Below, piece after piece: positions 1 to 7,739 of a DNA stretch of 32,771 nucleotides. Numbering within the stretch: position 1 is the stretch's first letter; every line of letters starts with the position of its first letter. The notes beneath the pieces were generated by a model that made no database searches, was not told where the DNA came from, and saw only the letters and a program-made list of their open reading frames with translations. The position numbers and the translations under genes are program-made. The DNA comes from Streptomyces marinisediminis (GTDB lineage Bacteria > Actinomycetota > Actinomycetes > Streptomycetales > Streptomycetaceae): contig NZ_JAPKFL010000039.1 of NCBI RefSeq assembly GCF_026262575.1, forward strand, positions 1 through 32,771. Reading direction: 5' to 3'.

Positions 1-20
1 CGTCTGACCCCTCTCCCACC

Positions 21-46
21 GGCCCGCCCCGCAACCGGGGCGGGCC
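21..46. terminator. perfect hairpin upstream of ectC
   Basis: Arms GGCCCGCCCC (21-30) and GGGGCGGGCC (37-46) pair perfectly over 10 bp around a 6-nt loop. The hairpin lies just after a TGA at 5-7, which may be the stop of an upstream ectB; too little of that gene is present to prove it. It sits about 50 nt before the ectC start. It could act as an intra-operon attenuator or an mRNA-stabilising structure rather than a full terminator, because ectB and ectC are normally co-transcribed. Confidence 0.45.
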
Positions 47-99
47 GCCCCGTAGCTGCCGAACCGGGCAGCCGAACGATCAGAAAGGCACGACGAGAA

Positions 100-498
100 G
101 TGATCGTCCGTTCCCTCCAGGAAATCGAGAACACCGACCGCGACATCCGGTCCGCCTCCGGCACCTGGCGCAGCAAGCGCATCGTGCTCGCCAAGGAGCG
201 GGTCGGCTTCTCGCTGCACGAGACGGTGCTGTACGCGGGCAGCGAGACGTCCATGTGGTACGCCAACCACATCGAGGCGGTGCTGTGCGTCGAGGGCGAG
301 GCCGAGCTCACCAACGACGAGACCGGTGAGAAGCACTGGATCAGCCCGGGGACGATGTACCTCCTCGACGGCCACGAGAAGCACACCGTCCGCCCGAAGA
401 CCGACTTCCGGGTGATCTGCGTCTTCAACCCCCCGGTGACCGGGCGTGAGGACCACGACGAGCAGGGCGTCTACCCGCTGCTCACCGAGGACGACTGA
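100..498 (+). CDS. ectC: L-ectoine synthase EctC
   Basis: This 132-residue protein has the usual EctC length and a cupin-like sequence, including the stretch SMWYANHIEAVLCVEGEAEL and a late GHEKHTVRP segment. The family performs the last step of ectoine synthesis, cyclising N-gamma-acetyl-diaminobutyrate with loss of water in the cytoplasm. The start is GTG at 100, preceded by an AAAGG-type ribosome site about ten bases upstream. ectD follows 151 bp downstream on the same strand, and ectA and ectB are expected to the left of the window. The stretch between ectC and ectD contains the short palindrome-like GGAACGTTTCC near 546 but no clear terminator, so co-transcription with possible internal control is likely. 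Identification is by family resemblance and by the ectD neighbour. Confidence 0.95.
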   Translation: MIVRSLQEIENTDRDIRSASGTWRSKRIVLAKERVGFSLHETVLYAGSETSMWYANHIEAVLCVEGEAELTNDETGEKHWISPGTMYLLDGHEKHTVRPKTDFRVICVFNPPVTGREDHDEQGVYPLLTEDD

Positions 499-649
499 GA
501 CCACGGGCGCCTGCGGTGACGCAACAAACACCGTGTGCGTCTTTGGAACGTTTCCTGTGGGGAACACATGACCTCGACTGGGCGACTCCCCAGAGGAGAC
601 GACTGACACGAAGGACAGGGCCGTACGAGAGGAGAGGAAGGAAACTCCC

Positions 650-1549
650 ATGACCACCGCTCCCGAGCGCATCACCGACCTGTACCCGACCCGGGGGGCC
701 ACCGAGGTTGCCGTCCCGCGTCAGGATCCGGTGGTGTGGTCCGACCCGGACGTCACCGGACCGATCACGGCCGGAGCCCTGGCGGACTACGAGCGCGACG
801 GGTTCCTCGCGATCGACCAGCTCATCACGCCGGACGAGGTGTCGGTCTACCGCGCGGAACTGGAACGGATCATCTCGGACCCCGGCCTCCGTGCCGACGA
901 GCGCTCGATCATCGAGCCGCAGTCGCAGGAGATCCGGACTGTCTTCGAGGTGCACAAGATCAGTGAGGTGTTCGCCGGACTGGTACGCGACCCGCGGGTC
1001 GTGGGCCGGGCACGGCAGATCCTCGGATCGGACGTCTACGTCCACCAGTCCCGGGTCAACGTCAAGCCGGGGTTCGGTGCCAGCGGTTTCTACTGGCACT
1101 CGGACTTCGAGACGTGGCACGCGGAGGACGGTCTGCCGAACATGCGCACCGTCTCGGTGTCCATCGCGCTGACCCAGAACTACGACACCAACGGCGGCCT
1201 GATGATCATGCCGGGGTCGCACAAGACCTTCCTCGGCTGCGCGGGTGAGACGCCGCGGGACAACTACAAGAAGTCGCTGCAGATGCAGGACGCCGGTACG
1301 CCGTCGGACGAGGCCCTGGTCAAGTTCGCCGACGCACACGGCATCAAGCTGTTCACCGGCCAGGCCGGCTCTGCCACCTGGTTCGACTGCAACTGCATGC
1401 ACGGTTCCGGCGACAACATCACGCCGTACCCGCGCAGCAACGTGTTCATCGTCTTCAACAGCGTGGAGAACACCGCTGTGGAGCCCTTCGCCGCCCCGAT
1501 CCGGCGGCCGGAGTTCATCGGCGCGCGGGACTTCACCCCGGTGAGGTGA
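650..1549 (+). CDS. ectD: ectoine 5-hydroxylase EctD
   Basis: This 299-residue protein is a non-haem Fe(II)/2-oxoglutarate dioxygenase that converts ectoine to 5-hydroxyectoine. The family signature WHSDFETWH is present. It supplies the metal ligands H150 and D152, and the distal histidine is H251 in CMHGSGDN. The H-to-H spacing of 101 residues matches the known EctD ligand geometry. The start is ATG 650, with a strong GGAAGGA ribosome site nine bases upstream. It follows ectC directly, so the strain probably makes hydroxyectoine as a salt, heat or desiccation protectant. Nothing appears truncated. Confidence 0.96.
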   Translation: MTTAPERITDLYPTRGATEVAVPRQDPVVWSDPDVTGPITAGALADYERDGFLAIDQLITPDEVSVYRAELERIISDPGLRADERSIIEPQSQEIRTVFEVHKISEVFAGLVRDPRVVGRARQILGSDVYVHQSRVNVKPGFGASGFYWHSDFETWHAEDGLPNMRTVSVSIALTQNYDTNGGLMIMPGSHKTFLGCAGETPRDNYKKSLQMQDAGTPSDEALVKFADAHGIKLFTGQAGSATWFDCNCMHGSGDNITPYPRSNVFIVFNSVENTAVEPFAAPIRRPEFIGARDFTPVR

Positions 1550-1758
1550 CGGCGCCGGTCCCGGCTCGAAGCCACGGGCCGGGACGAGACTGAGGATGGC
1601 CCCGGGCCCGGGTGCCGCCCTGCTGGGGGCGGCACCTCGGCCGGGGGCATTCCCGTGCCGCGGGCCGGAGCGGCCACCGGCCGACCGACCGGCCGCCGCC
1701 CCCGCCGGCGCGTCACCTGCCGTCGGGCCGCCCGCGCCGCCGCCCGGCCCGCGCCGCC

Positions 1759-2850
1759 TCACCCGCGGACGTGCTCGGCCAGCACCTCCAGCGTGCGGTC
1801 CACCTCGGCTTCGGTGTTGTACAGGTGGAAGGCGGCGCGCAGGTTCCCCGCCCGGGCGGAGAGGACGACACCCGCCTTGGCCAGCGCCTCGGCGGAGTCC
1901 CCCAGCCCCGGCACGGCGACGATGGCGGAGTCCGCCTCGACCGGTGCGTGCCCCAGCTCCCGCAGCCCCGCGCGGAACCGGGCGGCCAGGCCCCGGTTGT
2001 GCTCCCCGATGGCCGCCGGACCGTGTTCGGCCACGAGGCCGAGCGAGGCCTCCGCGCCGAGGTAGGGCAGGAACGGCGGCGACTCGTCGAAGCGGCGGGC
2101 CGAGTGGGCCAGCTCCCGGATCGGCCCGTAGCACGTGTCCCACGGCTGCTCCCCCGCGAGCCAGCCCGCGTGCAGCGGCCGGAGCCCGCCCCCGTCCCTG
2201 GGCACCGTCAGGAAGGACGTGCCGCGCGGGCACAGCAGCCACTTGTAGGCGCCGCAGACGGTGTAGTCGGCGAGCGCGGGGTCCAGGGGCAGCCAGCCGG
2301 TGGACTGGGTGGTGTCGACCAGCACGCGCGCCCCGTGCGCGTCGGCGGCGGCGCGGACGGCGGCCAGGTCGGCCACCCGGCCGTCGGCGGACTGCACCGA
2401 GCTGACCGCCACCAGACCGGTGCCGGGCCGCACGGCGTCCGCCAGCCCCTCCAGCGGCGCCGAGCGGAACCTCAGCCCGGAGCGGACGTGGAAGGGGTTC
2501 ACCAGCGAGCTGAAGTCCCCGTCGGCCACCAGCACCTCGGTGCCCTCCGGCAGCGACTGCGCGATCAGCCCGACGTGCACGGACACGGCCGAGCCGGTGG
2601 CCACCCGCGTCGGCGGCACCCCGACCAGCCGCGCGAACGTGGCCCGCGCGGCCTCGACCCGCTCGTAGTAGCCCACCTGGTCCATCCCGCCCGCGGCCAT
2701 CTCCCGCACGGCCGCCTCCAGGACGCTGGCGGTGCGGGCCGGGAAGAGGCCGTGGGATGCGGTGTTGAGGTACGTCGTCTGCGGCCTGAACTCGGCGCTC
2801 ATCGGTTTCGCCATGGTCCCACTGTCCGGCCTCCCCCCGGCGCTGTCCAT
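1759..2850 (-). CDS. PLP-dependent aminotransferase, class V fold
   Basis: The 363-residue protein resembles class V aminotransferases (the cysteine desulfurase/kynureninase-like fold). It has an N-terminal TYLNTASHGLFP segment, the cofactor-aspartate region VLVDTTQSTGW, and the Schiff-base lysine K203 in CGAYKWLLCPRG. It lacks the C-terminal active-site cysteine loop seen in the SufS of this window, so a desulfurase role is unlikely and the substrate is unknown. The start at 2850 is chosen because GAGG lies six bases upstream. ATGs at 2814 and 2802 are alternatives. It is convergent with ectD and is followed in the genome by the minus-strand AhpD-like gene, with a 187-bp gap, so an operon is possible but not shown. 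Confidence 0.85.
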   Translation of the reverse strand: MDSAGGRPDSGTMAKPMSAEFRPQTTYLNTASHGLFPARTASVLEAAVREMAAGGMDQVGYYERVEAARATFARLVGVPPTRVATGSAVSVHVGLIAQSLPEGTEVLVADGDFSSLVNPFHVRSGLRFRSAPLEGLADAVRPGTGLVAVSSVQSADGRVADLAAVRAAADAHGARVLVDTTQSTGWLPLDPALADYTVCGAYKWLLCPRGTSFLTVPRDGGGLRPLHAGWLAGEQPWDTCYGPIRELAHSARRFDESPPFLPYLGAEASLGLVAEHGPAAIGEHNRGLAARFRAGLRELGHAPVEADSAIVAVPGLGDSAEALAKAGVVLSARAGNLRAAFHLYNTEAEVDRTLEVLAEHVRG

Positions 2851-3037
2851 GGTCGCCCTCGCGCGGGGACGGCGGGCCCCTCCGCGCCGCCGGGCCCAGG
2901 GACCCCGGGACGAGCCGCACGCTCGCCCCCGGCGGCGTGGGCCCGGCCCGGTCCCGCACGGGCTCGTCCGCCGGACGGCGCCCCGCCGCCGCAGCGCCCG
3001 GTGTCACCGGCGGACCCGGGCGGCCCCGGCGGCCGGG

Positions 3038-3613
3038 TCACCCCCGGGCGGCGCCGGCGCCCGGAGGCGGCACCCCGCAGCGTTCGGCGAAGCCCTGGCC
3101 GGTCAGCCCCAGCGCGGCGTTGACGCGGGAGCGCTGGTTCTCCACGGCCACCATCGCCGTCAGCTCGACGAACGCCTTCTCGCCCAGCCGGGCGACCAGC
3201 GGCCGGGTCATCTCGTCGGTGACGGACGGCTCGGTCTCGGTCATCGCCTCGGCGTAGGCGAGCACCTGCCGCTCCAGCTCGGTGAAGGCGTCCGGGTGGT
3301 CGCGCCAGACGGGCACCAGGCGCACCTTCTCGCGGTCCAGGCCGAGGTGGTGGACCTCCCAGTGGCCGAAGTCCACGCACCACGAGCAGCCGATGCGGCA
3401 GGCGGCGGCCATGATCGCCAGGTGCTTGAGCACGGGGTCGAGGGTCCGCCAGCGCGCCACGCTCAGCTCGAACAGGCCGACGCCCCGGAGCACGCCGGGG
3501 TGGTGGGCGGTCGCCGCGAGCGGGTCGAGCACGGTGCCGAAGCGGCGGCGCGAGAAGGCTTCGACGAGACGGACCGCGAGGGTCCGGCGGGGAGTGAGCG
3601 AGACGCGGGCCAT
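3038..3613 (-). CDS. AhpD-like / carboxymuconolactone decarboxylase family protein
   Basis: The 191-residue protein carries the AhpD-type redox motif CSWC (C76-x2-C79) followed five residues later by H84, within CRIGCSWCVDFGHWEVHH. Members are alkylhydroperoxidase-like thiol proteins, and many have no assigned substrate. The start ATG at 3613 has a clear AAGGAGG site seven bases upstream. A further cysteine, C72, precedes the motif. The gene diverges from the small membrane protein gene at 3939 across a region with a long inverted repeat. A role in peroxide or thiol stress is a family-level inference only. Confidence 0.85.
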   Translation of the reverse strand: MARVSLTPRRTLAVRLVEAFSRRRFGTVLDPLAATAHHPGVLRGVGLFELSVARWRTLDPVLKHLAIMAAACRIGCSWCVDFGHWEVHHLGLDREKVRLVPVWRDHPDAFTELERQVLAYAEAMTETEPSVTDEMTRPLVARLGEKAFVELTAMVAVENQRSRVNAALGLTGQGFAERCGVPPPGAGAARG

Positions 3614-3938
3614 GGTGCTGCCTCCTTGGTCGGGCGGTGCCGGGAGCGCCGGAGCCGCCGGCGACCGCTCCGGCGCCCCCGGCGTACCGGGGCTGACACC
3701 CCCAGGACGACGCGGCCCGCCCGGATGTGACGGGTGGTGCGCCCGGAGGCGTCACTCCCTTGCCACAAGTCGCCGGATCGGGGCAACGGGCGGGCTGAGC
3801 TGCGCCGACGGACCGCGACCCGGGCGGGCGGCCGGGACGCGCGGCCCCGCCTGCCGCGCGTCCCGGCCACCCGCCCGGTTACCTCGGTGGGGTGGGCACC
3901 GCCGCCCGGCGCGCCCGCCACCCGGCCGGAGGAAGGAC
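3614..3938. other. divergent intergenic region with 25-bp inverted repeat
   Basis: This 325-bp stretch separates two divergently transcribed genes and contains no convincing gene. Its main feature is the inverted repeat listed separately at 3820-3878. A weaker TTGCC/GGCAA pair lies near 3768-3788. No confident promoter hexamers were found for either gene. Confidence 0.6.
3820..3878. repeat. long inverted repeat, 25-bp arms with one mismatch
   Basis: The left arm is 3820-3844 and the right arm is 3854-3878, with a 9-nt loop. The inner 15 bp (3830-3844 with 3854-3868) pair perfectly, and the only mismatch is C3829 against A3869. It lies between divergent start codons, about 60 bp before the gene at 3939. 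A simple 3-prime terminator role therefore does not fit. A regulator site, a hairpin in the leader of the downstream mRNA, or a terminator for transcription from further left are all possible. Confidence 0.75.
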
Positions 3939-4169
3939 GTGAGCGTGATGAGACCGACCGCCGCAGCCGGCACGCCCCGGGCAGCCGCCCGCGTGACGGT
4001 GGCGCTGGCCCTGCTCGGGCTCGGCGCGCCCCCGGCCACCGCCGCGGCGCGCGAGCCGGTGAGCGGCGGCACGGTCGGCTTCCTGGCCACCGCGGCGGTC
4101 CTGGCCGTGGTCGCGGCCTGCGGGAGCTGGCTGCTGCACCGCCGGGAGCGCCAGCGCGACCGCTCCTGA
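3939..4169 (+). CDS. small membrane-anchored protein of unknown function
   Basis: The predicted protein has 76 residues. It begins with a basic segment and a hydrophobic stretch ending in ATAAA, which looks like a signal peptide or first membrane segment. A short polar loop (REPVSGG) follows, then a second hydrophobic segment (TVGFLATAAVLAVVAACGSWLL), and a basic C-terminus, HRRERQRDRS. The GTG at 3939 is preferred because GGAGG lies six bases upstream. ATG 3948 would give 73 residues but sits too far from that site. The family is not recognised. It lies 76 bp before the TerD-like gene on the same strand, and a functional link is only possible. Confidence 0.65.
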   Translation: MSVMRPTAAAGTPRAAARVTVALALLGLGAPPATAAAREPVSGGTVGFLATAAVLAVVAACGSWLLHRRERQRDRS

Positions 4170-4245
4170 GCCGGACCCGGGCGCGCTCCCGGCCGCCCCG
4201 GTCCGGTGGCTGGAACCGTGCCGCGGCGCCGGTCGTTACGACGGC

Positions 4246-5421
4246 ATGACCGCTATGACTCCCGGCTCGAACCTGCCCCTCACCGCGGCCCGCGTGGCCG
4301 TCGACGTCGCCGCACCGGCGCGGCTGGACGCCTCGGGCCTGCTGGTCGCCGCCGACGGCAAGGTGCGCTCCGACGCCGACTTCGTGTTCTACAACCAGCC
4401 CGCGGGCCCCGGCGTGACGCACAGCGGCGACGGCGGCACCGACACCATCACGGTGGACACGGACGCCGTCCCGGCGGAGATCGACAAGGTGGTGGTGACG
4501 GCCAGTCTGGACGCGCCGGGCGCCACGTTCGCGGGCACCGAGCCCACCGGGACCGTGCGGGACGCCGCCTCCGGCGCGGTGCTGGCCACCTTCACCCCGC
4601 CCCGCCTCGGCCCGGAGACGGCCCTGGTGCTCGTCGAGGTCTACCGGCGCGGTGGCGCCTGGAAGGTGCGGGCCGTCGGCCAGGGGTACGCCAACGGGCT
4701 GGCGGGGATCGCCACGGACTTCGGCGTGAGCGTCGAGGAGCCCGCCCCGGCCCCGGCCGCCGCCGCTCCGCCCGCGCCGCAGGCGCCCGCCGCCGCGCCC
4801 GCGCAGCCGGCCCCGCCCGCCCCGGCGGCCCCGGCTCCGGGCGCCGGGAAGATCAATTTGGACAAGGGCCGCGTCAGCCTGCGCAAGAACGAGTCGGTGT
4901 CCCTGGTCAAGAACAACCAGCCGCTGCGCTCCTCGCTCGTGATGGGCCTGGGGTGGGAACCGGCGTTCCGCGGCAAGAGCATCGACCTGGACGCCTCCGT
5001 CATCGCCTTCGACGGTCGGCGCAAGAAGATCGACGAGTGCTACTTCGGCAAGCTCTCGATCCTGCGCGGCGCGATCCAGCACTCCGGGGACAACCTCACC
5101 GGGGAGGGCGCCGGGGACGACGAGACGATCCGCGTCCACCTCGACGGGCTGCCGCCCGAGGTGACGGGCCTGGTGTTCACCGTGAACTCCTTCACCGGCC
5201 AGAAGTTCAGCGACGTCGCCAAGGCCTACTGCCGCCTGCTGGACGAGCGCGGCCAGGAGCTCGTCCGCTTCGACCTGACGGACGCCGAGCCGCGCACCGC
5301 CGTGCTCATGTGCAAGTTCGTGCGGCAGTTCTCCGGCGAGTGGGAGATGACGGCGCTCGGCCAGTTCCTGGACGGCCGCACGGTGCGCAGCCTGGTCAAG
5401 CCCGCGGGGCAGGCCCTGTGA
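4246..5421 (+). CDS. TerD-family protein with two TerD-like domains
   Basis: The 391-residue protein has two TerD-like (tellurium resistance / stress protein) domains. The first spans about residues 10-160 and contains ADFVFYNQP and a GTDTI segment. An Ala/Pro-rich linker covers about 164-202. The second domain, about 203-388, includes VSLVKNNQPLRSSLVMGLGWEP, a VIAFDG segment and GEGAGDDETI. TerD domains usually bind calcium through such acidic loops. Single-domain TerD proteins are about 190 residues, so this is a tandem fusion. Streptomyces have many TerD paralogues, and a specific role in tellurite resistance should not be assumed. The start at 4246 lacks a strong ribosome site, and ATG 4255 is possible. 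Confidence 0.9.
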   Translation: MTAMTPGSNLPLTAARVAVDVAAPARLDASGLLVAADGKVRSDADFVFYNQPAGPGVTHSGDGGTDTITVDTDAVPAEIDKVVVTASLDAPGATFAGTEPTGTVRDAASGAVLATFTPPRLGPETALVLVEVYRRGGAWKVRAVGQGYANGLAGIATDFGVSVEEPAPAPAAAAPPAPQAPAAAPAQPAPPAPAAPAPGAGKINLDKGRVSLRKNESVSLVKNNQPLRSSLVMGLGWEPAFRGKSIDLDASVIAFDGRRKKIDECYFGKLSILRGAIQHSGDNLTGEGAGDDETIRVHLDGLPPEVTGLVFTVNSFTGQKFSDVAKAYCRLLDERGQELVRFDLTDAEPRTAVLMCKFVRQFSGEWEMTALGQFLDGRTVRSLVKPAGQAL

Positions 5422-5484
5422 GGCCGACGGCCTGACGCCGCCACGCCGCCGGAGCTTCCCGGCGCACGCCCCGGGCGGAACGCC

Positions 5485-5740
5485 GCCGCCCGGGGCGGGG
5501 CCGCCGCCCGGAGCGGGACCACCACCCGAGGCGGGTCCACCGCCCGGAGGGGGACCACCACCCGGAGCGGGGCCGCCGCCCGGAGCGGGCCGCCGCCCGG
5601 AGCGGGCCACCACCCGGAGCGGGGCCGCCGCCCGGAGCGGGGCCGCCGCCCGGAGCGGGCCACCACCCGAGGGCGGGACCACCACCCGAGGCGGGGCCAT
5701 CACCCGGAGTGGGGCCGCCACCCGGGCGGGGCCGCCCGGA
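5485..5740. repeat. GC-rich minisatellite of about 18-bp units, each a small hairpin
   Basis: About fourteen tandem units follow the pattern CCGCCCGGAGCGGGGCCG, with 16 to 19 bp per unit and A/G exchanges (CCACC for CCGCC). Each unit contains CCCG...CGGG, so each can form a short hairpin, and neighbouring units can pair with one another. Unit length varies, which breaks every reading frame; that argues against coding although long open frames cross the region on the minus strand. It occupies the gap between the convergent TerD-like gene (ends 5421) and the minus-strand gene ending at 5808, where a bidirectional terminator would be expected. The flanks at 5422-5484 and 5741-5807 hold nothing recognisable. 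Confidence 0.85.
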
Positions 5741-5807
5741 GCGAGCCGTCCAGCCGTCGCGTGGCAGGCGCCGACCGGGCGTCAGGCGGCCCGCCCCGCT
5801 CCGCGGT

Positions 5808-7487
5808 TCACGCGGGGCGTGAGCGCGCCTTGTAGGCGGCCTTGCGGGCCGCCTTGGCCGCCGCCCGGTCCGGGTGCAGCCGGGCCATCGCCTCCAGCAC
5901 CCGGGCCGTGGCCGGGTGGTCGACGCGCCAGGCCTTGTCGAAGAAGCCGCTGTGCTGGGCGACCAGACCGGCCATCAGCTCGCTCAGCTCCGGCGCGGTG
6001 CCGCCGCCCGGGTCCTCCGGGTCGAGCTGCGCGGCCAGGGTGTCCACGGTGAGCCAGAAGATCAGCTCCTCGTCCGGCGGCGGCACGTCCGCGGCCCCGC
6101 GCTCGGCCAGCCACACCCGGGCCAGGCCGCCGAGCTCCGGGTCGTCCAGCACCGCGCGCAGGGCCGGTTCGGCCCCGGGCCCGGCCGCCGCCAGGCCCTG
6201 CTGGCACAGCAGCCGGCGGCGCGGTGCCGCCTCGTCGCGGCCGCGGGAGGCGTCCAGCAGCGCCCGGGCCGCCTCCGGCGCGCCGCGGCCCGCGAGCCAC
6301 TGCTCCAGCTCCGCCTGGGCCAGCGCCTCGGGGTAGGGGGACACGGCGGTGAGCAGCTCGCGCGCGTCCGCGTCCGCCAGGTCCCCGACGGCGGGGGCCG
6401 CCGTGCCCGCGTCCAGCAGCCGGCTCCGCTCCCCGTACAGTCCGAGCGGGGTGAACCGGACCATGCCGTACCGGCTCAGCTCCTCGTCGGCCAGCTCCGA
6501 GACGGGGGCCGGCGCGGGGTCGTCACCCGCCTCCTGCGGCCCCGCCTCGTGCCGCCCCGCCTCGCGGAGCCCGGCCTCGTGCAGCTCCGCCTCCTGGAGC
6601 AGCGCCTCGTCCACCGGGCGGTACTCCACCGCTCCGGCCGGCTCCAGCAGGCGGAGCTGCTCGTCGAGCCGCATCATCACCTCGGAGACGTCCTCCAGCA
6701 CGGCGTCGGTGGGGTGCTCCATGTCGTCCGGGACGACCAGGGAGGCGGCGAGCACCGGGAGCGGCACCATGGCGCCCTCCGCGACGGCCGGGTCCTCGGC
6801 GGTGAGGAGGTAGAGGTTGACCAGGGCCGCGTCGAGGACGTCGGCGGCCTCGTGCGGGTCCCAGTCGGGCTCGGGTCCGGCGGGAGCGCCCGCGGCGGCC
6901 GGGCCGACCGCCGCCATGACGTCCGCGAAGGAGGGCGCGCCCGCCCGGGCGAGCGCCACCTCCCAGACGTCGCGCCACAGCTCCAGCACGTCGGCCGGGC
7001 CGCCGGAGGCCAGCAGCTCGACCGCGTCCCCGGTCGTGGCGACGTCGCCGCCCTCGCCGGGCAGGTCCGCGCCGTCGAAGCCCCCGGGGCCGTCCTCGCC
7101 CCCGTTCCCGTCCTCGCCACCGGCTCCGGCCGCCACCCGCACCAGACCGGTCTCCACCGCGACGTGCCAGGCCAGCGCGGCGGCCTCGGCGGCCTCGGCC
7201 GACTCCGTGGCTCCGACGGCCTCGACCGCCCCGGCGGCCTCGTCGGTCCCGTCGGCCTCGCCGGCCTCGGGCGTCCGCGCGCCGCCACCGAGGCCGAGGT
7301 GGTCGGCGGCCTCGCGGAGCCGGGGCTCGGGCAGCTCGCCGGCGACGGTCAGCCGTACGCCCTTCCCGGCCCAGCGGGCGAGCGCGACCGCCCTGCTCAG
7401 CAGCGGTGCCACCAGGGCGTCCCGGGCCAACTCGGCCTCTGCGGACAGCCGCACGGGCGGCATGGTGGGGCGGTCGTCACCGGTCAT
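5808..7487 (-). CDS. uncharacterised acidic Ala/Glu-rich protein
   Basis: The 559-residue protein is not recognised. The ordered N-terminal part begins MTGDDRPTMPPVRLSAEAEL. Two low-complexity acidic segments follow: one rich in GluAla (VEAVGATESAEAAEAAA) and Gly/Asp, the other a run of EAG repeats (HEAG-LREAG-RHEAG-PQEAG) around the middle. The C-terminal third looks helical and repeat-like (AVLDDPELGGLARVWLAERG) and ends in a very basic tail, KAARKAAYKARSRPA. No signal peptide, membrane segment or catalytic motif is visible. The start at 7487 is chosen because GAGGAG lies ten bases upstream, and the open frame further upstream has shadow-like composition. ATG 7463 is an alternative. It diverges from the secreted nuclease-like gene. 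Confidence 0.7.
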   Translation of the reverse strand: MTGDDRPTMPPVRLSAEAELARDALVAPLLSRAVALARWAGKGVRLTVAGELPEPRLREAADHLGLGGGARTPEAGEADGTDEAAGAVEAVGATESAEAAEAAALAWHVAVETGLVRVAAGAGGEDGNGGEDGPGGFDGADLPGEGGDVATTGDAVELLASGGPADVLELWRDVWEVALARAGAPSFADVMAAVGPAAAGAPAGPEPDWDPHEAADVLDAALVNLYLLTAEDPAVAEGAMVPLPVLAASLVVPDDMEHPTDAVLEDVSEVMMRLDEQLRLLEPAGAVEYRPVDEALLQEAELHEAGLREAGRHEAGPQEAGDDPAPAPVSELADEELSRYGMVRFTPLGLYGERSRLLDAGTAAPAVGDLADADARELLTAVSPYPEALAQAELEQWLAGRGAPEAARALLDASRGRDEAAPRRRLLCQQGLAAAGPGAEPALRAVLDDPELGGLARVWLAERGAADVPPPDEELIFWLTVDTLAAQLDPEDPGGGTAPELSELMAGLVAQHSGFFDKAWRVDHPATARVLEAMARLHPDRAAAKAARKAAYKARSRPA

Positions 7488-7654
7488 CGGCGTCGGGCTC
7501 CTCGTGGGCGGGACGGTCAGGGCACCAGGCGGGCCAAAAACGCGAAACGTCGCGCGGCGGACGCGGAAGGCGGCCGCCGGAGGCCAGCCTAGACGGATCG
7601 CCCCGGCGCGCGGACCGTTCACCGGCACGTCCCGCCCGAGCCACCCGCCGTCCC

Positions 7655-7660
7655 TTGACA
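7655..7660 (+). promoter_or_regulatory. possible -35 element of the secreted nuclease-like gene
   Basis: TTGACA at 7655-7660 is a perfect -35 hexamer in the 252-bp divergent region, 80 bp before the TTG start at 7740. The AT-richer stretch around 7680-7697 (CTTTTACGCGCGTAGAAAC), which contains the palindrome TACGCGCGTA, could hold the -10, but no good hexamer stands at 17-18 bp. Confidence 0.35.
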
Positions 7661-7739
7661 ACCACCCGCCACTGGGCGACTTTTACGCGCGTAGAAACCG
7701 CCGCACGCCCGTCCGCACTCCGTCCCGAGGGGACCGCTC

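Noticed and set aside
482..3007. 841-residue open frame on the minus strand across ectD and the aminotransferase gene
   Set aside because: It overlaps two well-supported genes, has shadow-like Arg/Pro/Gly-rich composition and matches no family. It is an artefact of high GC.
3463..5721. 752-residue minus-strand frame whose start is inside the minisatellite, with Pro/Gly/Ala repeats
   Set aside because: The repeats change length and break frame between units, and the rest lies opposite the TerD-like gene. A repetitive surface protein is not supported.
7617..7627. GTTCACC, a possible PHO-box unit before the secreted nuclease-like gene
   Set aside because: Only one half-unit matches. A PhoP box needs at least two direct 11-bp units, and the following 11 bp do not fit.
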